DNA from: Nepenthes gracilis
Lineage: Eukaryota > Streptophyta > Magnoliopsida > Caryophyllales > Nepenthaceae
Assembly (NCBI GenBank): GCA_033239525.1
Contig: BSYO01000034.1
Coordinates: 4,278,001-4,342,000, forward strand
Direction of reading: 5' to 3'
Length of the DNA stretch: 64,000 bases
The notes under the pieces were generated by a model that worked only from the letters and a program-made list of their open reading frames with translations, was not told the origin of the DNA and did not search any database. Both the position numbers and the translations under genes were made by a program. Of the stretch, positions 9,214 to 20,338 are shown one piece after another. The number at the start of each line of letters is the position of its first letter. Within the stretch, counting starts at the first letter, position 1.

Positions 9214-10997
9214 ATGGCTTCCATCACTGATTTTGCCTCCATCTTGAGGGAAAGTGACATTAAAGCCCTGTGTGTTGAGTTCAATATTCCAAAGGAGATC
9301 GCGTGGAGGGATCCCGGGAAAGAAGACAGGGCCTATGCTCCACCGGAGAGGCATATTACCGTTTACGAGGCCCATCTGAGGAGCGGCCTCCGCCTGCCGT
9401 TGCCGGAAGAATTGGAGTCGATCATGAAGGCTTTGCAAGTACCTATCGCCCAGCTCCATGCTAATACCGTGAGGTACCTTTGCACCATGTGTATTTTCAC
9501 TCGAAAACTTGGCCAGAAGTTTGAGATGTCTGGTGTTATGGTTTTGTTCAAAGTAAACCAGGGGGCAAGTGGATATCGCTCTCCCCCCATATCGGAATAA
9601 AAATTAATAAAGCCATTCACGACTCGTTGAAGAACTGGAAGAATCGGTTCTTCTTTGTGAGCGTGGGGGCCAAATGGCCCATCGCAAAAGAGTGGGGCCA
9701 GGTTCCGGAGGCGTATTTTGGGACGCCGTCCACGACGGAGTGGGTGGCTTATGAGTGGCTACTTGAGGCAATAAAGGAGAACCCGGACGATTTTATCTGG
9801 GATTTTTTAGTTTCCCGGGCAGAGTCCAAGAAGGTAAACTGGGGACCGCCGTCCCCGGTTCAAAAACCAAGGCCTCTGGTGAGGATGATGAACCCTGAAG
9901 AGTCCAGGGGCGTAATCATCCGTACGCGACACACCGACGAAGGGTTTATCGGCCCCTTGCCTGAGAAGGTGTTGAAGACGCCTTCGTCGTCGTCGTCGCT
10001 CATTGATTACGTCGCCGTTGGTATCTGTAGTGGAGCCGGTAGCTCCGCGGGCTTAGAGAAAACCCATGAAGATTGGCTGGCGGATTCAGGAGTCGTCCTG
10101 GCGCAGCCTGTGCCGCAAGCAGTTCCTGGTGTTGGATCGAGGGGATCTTTTGAGGAGCCAGCTTGTGAGTTGACAGCGGCCACGCAGACTATTGCGGAGG
10201 AGCCAACAGTGGGGCTCGACCCTCCAGTAGCTACTCCAGAGGCGGCCAGAGAGGAGCCTGCGGCCGCTACTCTAGAGGCTGCAAGAGAGGAGCCCGCTGC
10301 AGCCGCTCCGGAGCCTGCAAGAGAGGAGCCCGCAGCTGCCCTGGGTGAGATTGATACGTTCCTGGATCGCATTCTGGATGAGGCAAAGGCAAGCTTGGTG
10401 CGAGAGGATGCTCCTAGTCCACCGACGCTTGGTCCACTGCCAACTGGGCCAGGTCTAGAGTCCCGGCCCGAGAGGCCCTCGAGGAAGATTTACGAGGTAC
10501 GATTCCTGTAATGGCCTCCTTGTACTTCTTTCTTCCTTGTATTTATAACTTACACTTTGCTTTTGTCTTGTGCAGTAAAGGAGGTTGATCTCAGCCTTTT
10601 CCCGGGAGGTGGAGCAACGCGATCACATCATTGCGGACAGGGAGGCTGAGATCGCCTAGCTGGATGCCAGGCTGGCTGCTTCAGGGGGGAGCTTCGCGAG
10701 CAGACTGCTGCCCTCGAGGCTGTCCTTGCGGGCATGGAGACGAAGAACGCTGAGCTGAAGGCTGAGGTTGGCCGTTTGAAAGAGGAGGAAGATCGGAGCA
10801 AGGCAAACAAGAAGCGGCTTGCTGATCGGATATCCACCCTAGAGAACGAGCTGGATCTCCGGATTCGCCCCCACGAGCTCGAGGGCATGATGTACGCCCG
10901 AATGTTTGAGGGGGTCCAGGTCTGTCGGCGTCTCGTGAGGTTGATCGATCCTAACTTCTCTGTTCAGTTCCCTCATTTAGGAAACCGCGGGGTGTAG
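9214..10997 (+). pseudogene. Antisense accessory gene of the Tat element (Transposase_28-type, coiled-coil tail)
   Basis: The ATG at 9214 opens MASITDFASILRESDIKALC, then a Transposase_28-like region: HITVYEAHLRSGLRLPLPEE, HANTVRYLCTMCIF and, after one frameshift near 9568, LKNWKNRFFFV. Residues of about 230-400 are an acidic linker containing near-identical EEPAAA repeats (10230-10340). A 79-bp intron is predicted at 10497-10575. The second exon encodes a coiled coil (METKNAELKAEVGRLKEEE) and a short end (MFEGVQVCRRLVRLIDPNFS) matching genes B and C of element 1. A stop (TAG near 10657) and a frameshift near 10683 break exon 2. AATAAA follows at 11105. It runs opposite to gag-pol. Function unknown. 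Confidence 0.8.
10497..10575 (+). other. Predicted intron in the antisense gene
   Basis: Boundaries GAG/GTACGATTCC and TCTTGTGCAG, with a T-rich interior typical of plant introns. The first codon after the acceptor is TAA, so this copy would stop there; loss of a glutamine codon (CAA to TAA) would explain it. Confidence 0.6.
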
Positions 10998-11104
10998 CAC
11001 AAGGACGATCTCGTGGAGGAGGAGCCCCGGGACAGTCAGAGGCGGCCGCCGCCTCCTTAGCTTTTTGTTTTTGTACTTGTGTAATCGTGTAAGACAATTA
11101 AAGC

Positions 11105-11110
11105 AATAAA
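11105..11110 (+). terminator. Poly(A) signal of the antisense gene
   Basis: AATAAA about 110 bp beyond the stop at 10997, preceded by a TG/T-rich stretch. Confidence 0.5.
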
Positions 11111-11164
11111 AAGGAATTCTTTTTCTGCTGGTGTCCATTGTTCTTTACTACTTTTGTGTGTCAC

Positions 11165-11720
11165 ACGGGGCGGCCAACCGAGTTGGCCGATGATCATTAC
11201 TTGGCTACCTAAGGAGCTAAGTCCCTAGGCTTGGCAGGTGGTTGTGTTAACCAGCCCTGTGGTGCTGCCCAAGTGGTAACGTGGACAGCCAACGTTGGAG
11301 AAGAAACACTTCTCGTCGCTGTCCGATCACGCTACTCTCTCGTGGAGAGGGTTATTACGTAGGGCGGCCAACCTGGTTGGCTCGCTGCCCAAGGGTTAAA
11401 GTCCTTGGCTGCCTAAGGAGTAAAGTCCTTAAGCTGGGCAGGTGATTGTGTTAACCAGCCCGGTGGCGCCATACAAGTGATGACTTGGGCAGCCAATGTT
11501 GGAGAAGAAATATTTTTCCCTTCGACCATCGTTGACTGACGTTGCTACTCCCCGTGAGGGAGGTCGTCGCGTGTGCTGCGCTAGCCCCCTAAGATTTTGA
11601 CCGTTAATAGGCCACCTGGATGACCAGGGTTTACATGCGACCACTAATGGGCCGCTCGAATGATCGAGGTTCAAATCAGACCACTTACGGGTCACCTGGA
11701 TGACCAGGGATTAGTAACGA
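11165..11720. repeat. Tandem repeats between antisense gene and pol
   Basis: Two imperfect copies of a unit of about 200 bp (ggcggccaacc...; the shared word ggcaggtg is at 11233 and 11437) are followed by about 2.5 copies of a 50-bp unit at 11595-11715 (gggcc-acctggatgaccagg...). The same 50-bp motif occurs at the matching place in the Tat remnant at 35010-35165. Tandem repeats here are common in Tat elements. Confidence 0.7.
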
Positions 11721-11889
11721 AAGGGTAAAGACCCTCCTGACTTAGGGGCAGTCTAGGTTGAGTAATCCTGCAAGGCAAACACAGTATATATGTATGCACA
11801 CAAAGACTAGGATTCTATATGCTAAGTAAACTTCTCATTTTACCAAATTAAAATAAGCATGCGAATGAATGCATACAAATGGGCGAGCA

Positions 11890-13141
11890 CGTACCTGGGT
11901 TCCCTATTGGAAGTAGCGTTTGAGGTGGATCGTATTTCACATTCGCGGGGCCAACTTTTCGTCCTGGTTTCAGAGTTTGTATGCTCCGTTTCGTAGGACG
12001 GCGGAGATCAAGAAAGGCCCTTCCCAGTTAGGAGAGAGCTTGTTGCGGCCTCGACGCCTCATAGGACCAAGTCCCCAACATCGAATTGCCGGGCTTTCAC
12101 CTTTTTATTATAGTACCGGGCAACTCGGTGTTGGTAGGCTACTGTCCGCATTCTGGCGGCGTCGCAGGCTTCCTCTAACAAGTCTAAGTGCTCCCTGATT
12201 TTTTGGGAGTTAGACAGTGGGTCGAAAGACTCTACCCCGAGACTTGGAAGCCCGATTTCGACCGGGATTACCGCCTCAGTCCCGTAACAGAGGCTGAAGG
12301 GTGTCTCGCGCGTTGGTTCCTTCGGGGTTATTCGATAAGACCAGAGGACGGACGGGAGCTCGTCAACCCAGGAGCCCCCGGCGTCTTCCAGCTTAGTCTT
12401 TAACCCGTGGAGACGTACGGTTTGTAACCTCCACCTGTCCGTTGGCTTGGGGGTATGCCACCGAAGTGTAGACCAACTTGATGCCAAGGCTGGTGCAATA
12501 CTTGGTAAAGTATTTTCCCGAGAACTGGGTCCCGTTGTCGGTCACAACGACCCAGGGACGCCGAACCTGCAGATAATGCCCTGACGAAGAAATTCCAGCG
12601 CATTGTGCTTCGTGATTTTTGCCAGTGAGACTGCCTCAACCCACTTGGTGAAATAGTCGATGCCCGTGATGATAAACTTCTTTTGCCCCGTGGCAATGGA
12701 AAATGGGCCGAGAATATCGAGCCCCCATTGCGCGAAGGGCCAAGGGGCTTGAAGTGACATCAGGTCAGCAGACGGCTGATGGTGAAGGTTGCCATGAAGC
12801 TAGCAGCTTTCACATTTCTTCACAAATTCAAGCGCGTCCTTTTTCATCGATGGCCAGTAATAGCCCTTCCGCATGATCTTGAAGGCCAGGTTTTTCCGGC
12901 CTACGTATGATCCGCAGATCCAGAGGTGAACTTCGCCCAGCGCGTAGTCAGCCTCCTCGGGAGATAGACAGCGGAGGTACGGAGTCGAGTATCCATGGTG
13001 ATACAGCTGCCCATCAACTACCGTGTACCAGCCAGCTATCTTTTTAACTCGCTTAGCCTTTTCGACGTCCTTTGGGAATGATCCGTCAGCCAGGTATCTA
13101 AGGTAGGGCGTCATCCAATTTTCCGTCTCGAAAATCTGCAT
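11890..13141 (-). pseudogene. Tat-element integrase domain
   Basis: The end of pol: inserts element DNA into the host chromosome. In order on the minus strand: the His/Cys N-terminal zinc module (LYHHGYSTPYLRCL ... CESC, 13141-12800), the catalytic core (WGLDILGPF, IDYFTKWVEA, 12760-12540), then a segment containing SLCYGTEAVIPVEIGLPS and YYNKKVKARQFDVGDLVL (12487-12059), and a C-terminal tail reaching about 11890. At least two frame changes separate these pieces, so no intact integrase is encoded. Confidence 0.85.
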
Positions 13142-13246
13142 CGCCTCCTATTTCTCTATGCTGGGAGTGCTCACAATCTCCCTCATATCCTTCGAGTACT
13201 ATTCTGGGTTTTCGGCAGCGGCGGCTCTAGCCAACCGGTCTACCTT

Positions 13247-13560
13247 TCAGTTTTCAGTTCTGTGAATATGAACCAGGGTCAGTTTGCCGAAACCCTGGAC
13301 AACCTCCCTTACCTTTGCCAGGTACTTGGCCAAGTAAGGGTTCTTTGCCTCAAAACCCCCGTTAACCTGGTTGATGATTAGTTCAAAGTCGCCAGAATCA
13401 CAACCTCTTCGCGCAGAGCACTCCATTGCTAGTCGTAAGCCGGCTAACAGGGCTTCGTACTCGGCGACTTTGTTAGTCGCCGGGAAGTCAAGTTTGAGGG
13501 AGTACTTAACCTCGAATCCATCAGGGGTCGTAAGGGCCACCCCTGCTCCGCTGCCAGTGT
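13247..13560 (-). pseudogene. Second (archaeal-type) RNase H domain of Tat pol
   Basis: Contains NKVAEYEALLAGLRLA and a downstream ELIINQVNGGFEAK stretch, the signature of the extra RNase H (RVT_3-like) that follows the first RNase H only in Tat elements. It lies between RNase H and integrase, as expected. A frameshift near 13560 separates its N-terminal strand. Confidence 0.8.
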
Positions 13561-13575
13561 CCGTGGACGATCCGT

Positions 13576-14243
13576 CTACGTGGAGTACCCATTCTGAAAC
13601 TTCGTCAGGCTGTTTTGCATTTTCTGTAGGCTGTTCCTCATGAATTGGGTCTTGGTCTCAACAGTGAAGTCAGCCAGAGCCTGCGCTTTTATGGAAGATC
13701 TGGGTCTGAATTCGATGTCAAACTCACCCAATTCGATAGCCCACTTCACTAACCATTCAGAAACGTCGGGTTTCTGGAGTATACCTTTCAACGGCTGGTC
13801 AGTGAGGACCACTATGCGATGAGCCTGAAAGTATGGCCTCAACTTTCGCGCAGCGAAGATAAATGCTAGGGCCATTTTTTCCGCGCGTGGATAGCGCGTT
13901 TCTGGGCCGGTCAATTTTTGCTCACATAGTGGACCGGCTGCTAGATATCGGGTTCCTGGCACATGAGGACGGAGCTGAGGGACACTTCTGACACCTCCAG
14001 GTAAAGGTACAGCTCCTCTCCGTCTTTGGGTGACGCTAGCAATGGTGGGCTGGCCAGATACTGCTTCAATTCATTGAAGGCGGTCTGACAGTCAGCCGTC
14101 CACTGGAATCCGTTGGATTTTGTCCCCCTCAGGGCTTTAAAGAAGGGCTGGTACTTGTCACCAAACTTCGCGAGGAAGTGGGACAAAGCTGCCAGCCGCC
14201 CAGTCAATCGCTGGACGTCTTTGACACTCCATGGGTGAGCCAT
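13576..14243 (-). pseudogene. First RNase H region of Tat pol
   Basis: Removes RNA from the RNA-DNA hybrid during reverse transcription. Visible motifs are FQWTADCQTAFNELKQYL (connection region), MALAFIFAARKLRPYFQAH, VVLTDQPLKGILQ and WAIELGEFDIEFRPR, which match the Ty3-type RNase H order. One frame change lies at about 13950. Confidence 0.82.
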
Positions 14244-14360
14244 GTCAGCGAGGGCCTTGATCTTTTATGGGTCTGCCTCGATCCCCCGCTGGGAGATGAT
14301 GAAACCCAAGAACCTTCGGGAGGCCACCCCGAAGACACACTTGGCTGGATTCAACTTCAT

Positions 14361-15125
14361 TCAATGCTGGCAAAGCACCTCGAACGATTCTTCCAGGTCG
14401 CGTATGTGGTCGCCAGTGACTCTACTCTGGACGAGCATGTCATCGACGTAGACCTCCATGTTGCAACCAATCTGTTTTTCAAACATCTTGTTGACCAATC
14501 GCTGGTAAGTTGCTCCAGCGTTTTCTAGTCCAAAGGGCATCACTTTATAGCAGTAGGTCCCCTGGTCCGTCATGAACGAGGTATGCTCCTCGTCCTCCGG
14601 ACTCATTCGAATCTGGTTGTAACCCGAATAGGCGTCCATGAAGCTTAGCAGTTCATGTCCAGCCATGAAGTCAACCAGTTGGTCAATCCTGGGCAAGGGA
14701 AAACTGTCTTTCGGCCAGGCCTTGTTGACGTCGGTAAAATCGACGCACATTCGTCATTTTCTGTTGCTCTTTTTAACCGGGATGACATTTGAAAGCCAAT
14801 CTGGATACTAGACTTTTCTAATAAATCCAGTGTCCAGTAGTTTTTTCACCTCCTCTCGGATGGCGATCAGCTTCTCTATAGAGTGGTTTCTCCACTTCTG
14901 CCTGACCGGCTTCCGGTCAGGATCGAGGCCCAGCTTGTGGACCATCACCTCAGCTAAAATCCCAGGCATGTCTGCGGGAGTCCACGCTAATATGTCGGCG
15001 TTCCATTACAAGAATGCAATCAGTTCAGTGCGCAGTGTGCCAGTGAGCGAGCTGCCAATCTGCACACACTTTTTCAGTTTCTCCAGATTCAGTGGGACCA
15101 GATTCGTGGCTTCACCAGACTGCGC
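14361..15125 (-). pseudogene. Reverse transcriptase of Tat pol
   Basis: Copies element RNA into DNA. The minus strand shows CVDFTDVNKAWPKDSFPLP, then FMDAYSGYNQIRM, MPFGLENAGATYQRLVNKMF and the catalytic YVDDMLV box. It is in the same frame as the protease upstream (15722-15126) and continues through 14361 in frame. The stops met (15126-15128, near 14750, 14361-14363 and two others) look like single-base changes from Gln, Trp or Arg codons. Confidence 0.9.
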
Positions 15126-15722
15126 TTATTGCAGGGTGGTCTCATCTTGATGATCGAGTTCTCCCACCGTGATAGGGCTGCCGCTAGGGGTAATCTGGGA
15201 CATGTAGCATGTCCGTCCGATTATTTGGTCGCCTAACACCTCTCCCACGCCGTAAGGTGTCGGAAACTTCATTTTGAGGTGCGAAATTGAGGTGACCGCC
15301 CCAAATGCTGTCAGGCACGGCCTGCCTAGTATCGCGTTATAAACGGAGGGCAGGTCAACTACTAGAAAGATGAGTGTGCGACTTGCTGTTTTCGGATAGG
15401 TGCCCAGGGTGACTTCCAATTTGATTGTCCCTTGAACGGGCACTGGTTCATTGTCAAGGCCATATAGTGGTCCTTCGGTAGGCTTTAACTGGTTCTTTTT
15501 TAGGCCTAACTTAAAGAAGGCATCCAAGTAAAGCAAGTCTTTAGAACTTCCATAATCGATAAAGACTCGTTTCAACTGGTAGTCCACACTACCGTCTGAA
15601 ACAAGCGCTGATACAACAAGGGGGTCAGCATGGGGGGACACTACATGAATTGAGTCATTATGATCGAAGCTAATTGTATTATCTGCTGGCGCCGCTTCTT
15701 TCTCCCGCCTCGCTACTCTCAT
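15126..15722 (-). pseudogene. Aspartic protease region of Tat polyprotein
   Basis: Cuts the polyprotein during particle maturation. The active-site strand reads VFIDYGSSKDLL, keeping the catalytic Asp and the Gly-Ser. It is followed by YNAILGRPCLTAFGAV, the second conserved loop of retropepsins in this lineage. The 198-codon frame is open from 15722 to 15126, then continues into RT after one stop. It is separated from gag by a single frame change (15883 frame versus 15722 frame). Confidence 0.85.
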
Positions 15723-15879
15723 TAGCCACCTGGGTTCTTGGTGTGTCGGGTGGTGACCATATTAACCACCCCGCCAGAACCTCGTTCCCGGGTGGAGAAG
15801 GCTCGCCTTCTCCCCGCCGCCGCTGCACTCGCCAAGCCCCTCGACGAATCGGGTGAGATATCCCCCGCGAATCAGCTCT

Positions 15880-17346
15880 TCTATTTTCTCCGCAACGCCT
15901 TGCGCCTTCGGCTTGAATGCCCAGCAAAGCGGTGGAAGTCACAATACTTTGACTGATTTTCGGAGTCCTTTTTCAGTAGTTTTGGCCACTTCAGGAACTT
16001 TTCTCCACGGATCTGCATGAGGACGTTGGCGCGCGTGTCCGTCAAAGGTATGAAATTGGTGGGCCCGTAGTCTCTACGTTCTGGGGGCCTACTCCGGCGC
16101 TGCTTCTAGCGGGAGTATTCTCCGCCACTGTACTTTCTCTTCCCTTCACCAGGGAACGACCGAGGCTGATCCACCCACTCTAGACATTTTGCCTCGTTGG
16201 CTTCCTCTGCTGCAACGTAGGCCCGGGTGATGGATTCCGCCTCTTGGAAAGTCTAAGGGTTTTTGTGGGCCAGGTGCTTGAAAAAGTCACCGTAAGTCAG
16301 TGCTGAGATGAAACTGCCTAGCTTCATCTCCTCTGTAATCTTGGGAATCCTTCTAGCCTCCACCACGAAACGATCTAGAAAACGCCGTGGGTTCTCTCCC
16401 GGTTTCTACTTTATGTGGGAGAGATGCCACGACTGCTTCTCTTCCCGTCGGCTCAAGGCATACTGAGCCAGGAAGAGGTTTGTGAGCTCATGGAAACTGC
16501 TGACGATACCTGAAGGGAGGTGATGGAACTAGATTCGGGCATCTCCCTTCAGCATGAGCGGAAAACATCGGCACATCGCTGAGTCTTCTAGCCCTTATAG
16601 ACTCAAATGGGTGCAAAAGTTATCCAGGTGGTTAACCGGATAACTGCCCCCATCGTATAAGTCAAGGGACGACATCTTGAACTTTGTTGGCAATGGACGG
16701 CTCAAGATCTCCGCAGTAAAAGGAGATCGGTCCAAGTCGATGGCGCGCTCCTCATCCTAGAACATACAGTTTCAGATTTTGTCCACTCGCGGATCAGCAC
16801 GAGCGGCGTTTGCTGTTCGTTTGGAGTTAAGGTAATCCCTCAACTCTGTCTTATCCCTGGAGGGTTCAGCAGCCAGTTGGCTGCTGCCTCCAGTGGATCT
16901 GGCAGTCCTAGAGGCTCGCTCCTGGACTGCATTGTTGTCTTCTGCCTGAGAGTATCAGAGATTTCTTCTCTCCGGGCTTTCTGGCGGAGATGTGCTCCCT
17001 GAGCGTTCTTTAGGCCTGTTTTGGCCAGGAACGCTGGAGGACGCTGGAGCTGGATTGTCCCAGGCTTTCACGGGCCTTTTGGCCAGCTTCTTCTTCCTCT
17101 GGCCACCCCTTTTGGTGGCAGGGGCAGGGATGACTACTAGAGGAGCCGCCTGCTGTCGCTGCTTGTTCTGAGCGTAAAGTAACTGGAGCAGGCGATTGTT
17201 AGCCTGCATCTGCTCCAACAGTTGTTGAAAATAAGGTGGTAGAACTCCCCCCGTGGCTCCGTTGACCATGGCACCAGCAGCGTGGTCCTGGTCAGGGTTA
17301 GCAGTATCTCTAGCGGGATCGCTAGCTTGGGCTCTCATGTTCACCA
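15880..17346 (-). pseudogene. Gag of the complete Tat element (nine stops in one frame)
   Basis: Structural protein of the particle. The ATG at 17346 (MVNMRAQASDPARDT) lies about 65 bp below the primer site. One frame runs to about 15880 without an indel: a Gln-rich N-terminus (YFQQLLEQMQANNRLLQLLY), a basic stretch (KRGGQRKKKLAKRP), and a retrotransposon gag core (FHHLPSGIVSSFHELTNLFL, PRRFLDRFVVEARR). It is broken by stops with leading bases at 16957, 16774, 16759, 16597, 16531, 16408, 16255, 16108 and 15883 (two TGA, six TAG, one TAA). All can arise from Gln, Arg or Trp codons by one transition. I see no CCHC knuckle. Confidence 0.85.
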
Positions 17347-17409
17347 TTATAGAATCAGAAGGTGAAAGAGAGCGTTTGTGCAGATTTTGTGGTTGGCTTT
17401 TGTAAGCAC

Positions 17410-17428
17410 TTCCCACAGATGGCGCCAA
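17410..17428 (-). other. Primer binding site
   Basis: Minus strand TTGGCGCCATCTGTGGGAA directly follows the 5' LTR; TTGGCGCC(A/G)TCTGTGGGAA is usual for Tat elements. Confidence 0.85.
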
Positions 17429-18509
17429 TGATGCGTCTCTAGATCCAAACTTTGAACAAATTCGGGTGATCCTTTTGGCGTGGTTCCGGCTCCGTTCCCT
17501 AAGTTGGATCCTGCACACCACTAAACAGAACAGGAGGTCAGTGTGTCGGTGGAAAGTTGTCCCACCGAAAACACTCTGACGCTCAAGTCAGTCAAACAGT
17601 CTTCGAAAGAATGAAACTGAAATTGAAAGAAAGAGAGAGACAAATAGAGTGTTTTTTCCAGATGTAAGAGGGACGAGAAAGCCTTCTTAAATCTGGAAGG
17701 TGGGAGGCAGTAAGCGGCCGTGAAAGGTGCGCTTGTTTGCCTTGGGTTGCTGGTGAATGTGTTTGCATTGGCAGTTCTAAGAGTTTCAGTAGCCGAGAAA
17801 GCAGTTTACTGAGAAGACTTGCGTTACAGAAAGCGTATGCAATTGAGAGGGTAATCGGAAGTGTGCGTGATTGAAAGCGTAATTAAGAGCGTAATTGATA
17901 GAGTAATTAAGAGCGTGCCCTGAATGGTGATTCAAGGGTTAATTTATGATTAAGAAGGCGATCCCTCTGCTTTGGAAGGAGAGATCTGCTGTATAATTCT
18001 CAGCTGGGTTGCCTTTTGGAGCAGGCACTAGTTGCCAAACTGTGAAGGATTGTTTCCTTCTGAGGCGGCCAACAGCTTTCCAAACTGGACGCTTTCATTC
18101 TGTGCATGTTGCTGTTGGAGAGCCCAGGTTGGCAACGATTTGGAAAAATCTGGCACTTTCCTTATGTGAAAGGCGCCAATATTGTCAATATCCTTTTTAG
18201 TGCCAGTTGGGATCATGAAAGATGCCTGTAGAGCCGTTGCTGGCTGCCTAATGGATTATGGGCTCGAATGGACCAGGCTCAGTACTGTAGAAACGCCTCC
18301 TTTGGGCCCAAAGTGCAGCACGCGGACGGTCAATGTTGGAGTTGACCGTCTACGTACGCGTTGGCCGCCCGACGGTCAACGCCAACGTTGACTGTCCTGG
18401 GCCTTTTAGCTTTTGGGCCTGTTTTCCTTCTGGGCCGTTAAGGTGTTGACCGTCATTCTTGGGCCTTTGTTGACTTTTTGGGGCCAGCCCACTGTTGATA
18501 TACCCATCA
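17429..18509 (-). repeat. 5' LTR of the complete Tat element
   Basis: 1081 bp, the partner of 7651-8709. It keeps the six TTGAC cores near 18325-18480. The target duplication ATATT follows at 18510-18514. Confidence 0.92.
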
Positions 18510-18514
18510 ATATT

Positions 18515-19159
18515 ATTTTACTATTATATAATATAAAATTAAATATTTATAATTTAAATCTAAACCTATATATAACGTTTTTTCTTGATGAATTTGAAAT
18601 TAACCTTTTCTTCCCCCTTATTTGTCTTCATCATAAGAGTTACGAAATTTTATCTTTGAAGTTATATTCAATTTTTTGGATAGCCTTTCGAATTGGTAAT
18701 CAATGAAAGTTAATAAAATTTTCTCTAATTCAAATTTAAAAATCATCCTATATAATTGAAAGAATGCGGTCATTGATTATCATCAACAAATGATTCCGTT
18801 ATTTATTGGATAAATGACGACTAATTTATTAATTTTATAAATTTTTTTCATCACATACTAGATTAATTAAAGAAATATATCATCTAATAAAATATAATAA
18901 AATTATATATAAATATAATTTTTAATTATTTTAATAAATTAATAAATATGTACCATATATCATGTGAGATAATTCTAATATTTACTTCTATAAATGAATG
19001 TTATAGTTGTGCTTCATAACTTCTTATCACATGAACTTTAATTTTTGCGCATGTGTTCTCACTTTCACAAGTTTCAGCACTCCATTAATGCCTTCTCAGC
19101 TCCCTTTATCCTTGATCAAAGGACCACACCATTATGCACACAACTCATGAGTAGGAATT
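18515..19159. other. AT-rich region upstream of the OVATE gene
   Basis: No gene seen. AT-rich host DNA; the Tat element at 18509 inserted about 650 bp above the start codon at 19160. Confidence 0.5.
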
Positions 19160-19480
19160 ATGCCAGGAGCCGAGGCAACCGCGGGGAAGAAGAAGAAGAA
19201 GAACAAGAGCTCTCAAAAATGGAGCTTCTCGGCTAGCTTGCCGATCGATGCTTCTGCAGCACTTATGGATCGCACCGTGTGTGTGGTCGTTGAGTCTATG
19301 GATCCGTTCTCGGACTTCAAGGAATCGATACTCCAGATGGTTCGACACGGTGAAGTCCACGACTGGAAGGAGATGGAGGAGTTGGTCTATTGCTATATTG
19401 CTCTCAACTCCACAGAGGTGCACAAGCTCATCCAAGATGCATTTCTTAGCTTAGCTTGCTCTTTTGCTCACTTGTACTAA
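19160..19480 (+). CDS. OVATE family protein, short (106 aa)
   Basis: OVATE family proteins are plant nuclear or cytoskeleton-associated regulators that act with TALE homeodomain and TRM proteins in organ shape. The frame opens MPGAEATAGKKKKKNKSSQK, a basic start. The OVATE domain then fills residues of about 45-100: MDPFSDFKESILQMV, then WKEMEELVYCYIALNS and VHKLIQDAFLSL, the expected DPF-DF---M- and LL---L-LN----H--I--AF pattern. The frame is intact with a TAA stop. The protein is shorter than most family members (roughly 150-400 aa) and lacks the usual N-terminal region. An alternative ATG at 19148 is in another frame. Either a short member or an N-terminally truncated copy. Confidence 0.75.
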   Translation: MPGAEATAGKKKKKNKSSQKWSFSASLPIDASAALMDRTVCVVVESMDPFSDFKESILQMVRHGEVHDWKEMEELVYCYIALNSTEVHKLIQDAFLSLACSFAHLY

Positions 19481-20148
19481 CAAGTTTTGTGTTTTTATTG
19501 TAAGAATCTCATGAAACTTTCATCATTTCTAGATAGTTAGATTATTGTGTTATTTTATAATTTTATAATATAGAAAAAGATATTAATAATAAATTTACAT
19601 TATTAAATTTAAATATGCATATATTTGGAGGGATTCTTAAATTCAAAAATAATAGAAAGTTAATAAATCTTTTTTCAAATTCAAATCTAAAAAATGCCAC
19701 TAATTATCATCAACCAATCCCTTAATTATAAAATTGCTTTTCTTTCTATCAAAAATTGGGTTAGTTGAGAAAATAACTTTTGTAATTAAAAAATAAAATC
19801 ATATGAGAACGTAATCTTCAATTATGTTGATAAATTATTGATTATGTACCACATCAAATGGAATAATTTTAACATTTATTTCTATTGATGGATATTAATA
19901 TGAATTTTTTTTATGAACTATATAATTGCCAATTGTCATGATTGTCTTATGAACCACCTATAAAAATCTGTATATGAGTGTTTTTTTTTTTCAATTACAA
20001 AAACGTAAATATTAAGATTAAATTAACAGACAAATTTAGATTATAAAATAAATTTCTATACATATATGTAATAAAACATTTGTGATTTATTCAATTTGAG
20101 ACTTTATATTCCCCATTTTGAAATGTAAAACATTATGTGTTTGACAAA
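19481..20148. other. AT-rich intergenic DNA
   Basis: No gene seen on either strand. Confidence 0.5.
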
Positions 20149-20329
20149 TTAAAAAGCAATATTGTTCTCAGAGTTGTTGTCGTTACCTAGCGGGGAGGTA
20201 GTAGGAACTATAGATGTCTCTTTCTCTTTCTCGACTGCTTTTGTCATGGGCAAGAAGCTCTTCCCCTCAGTTCTCTTTCCCCACAGGAAGGCAGATAATC
20301 CAGATATCATCAAGAGCATGCCCACCAAA
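20149..20329 (-). pseudogene. Last exon of a WAT1-like (EamA/DMT) transporter
   Basis: The minus strand has a splice acceptor (CAAATGTAG) at 20330-20338, then an exon encoding VGMLLMISGLSAFLWGK and a hydrophilic tail ending NNSENNIAF before TAA. A final membrane helix followed by (L/V)WGK and a polar tail is typical of the C-terminus of WAT1-related plant transporters. I could not find earlier exons to the right as far as 23500, so this may be a stranded last exon. The match is short, so the family is tentative. Confidence 0.45.
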
Positions 20330-20338
20330 CTACATTTG

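Larger units (their letters stand above)
7651..18509 (-). mobile_element. Complete Ty3/gypsy Tat-lineage retrotransposon (10.86 kb)
   Basis: Two LTRs (7651-8709, 17429-18509) share sequence from end to end. They are flanked by the 5-bp duplication ATATT (7646-7650 and 18510-18514). The order on the minus strand is 5' LTR, primer site, gag, protease, RT, RNase H, a second RNase H-type domain, integrase, a repeat block, an antisense gene, polypurine tract and 3' LTR. The second RNase H domain after the first, and the gene antisense to gag-pol, are established marks of the Tat lineage (Ogre, Retand, Grande, RIRE2). The LTRs differ by several percent by eye, so insertion is not recent. All its frames carry stops or frameshifts, so this copy is non-autonomous today. 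Confidence 0.93.
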
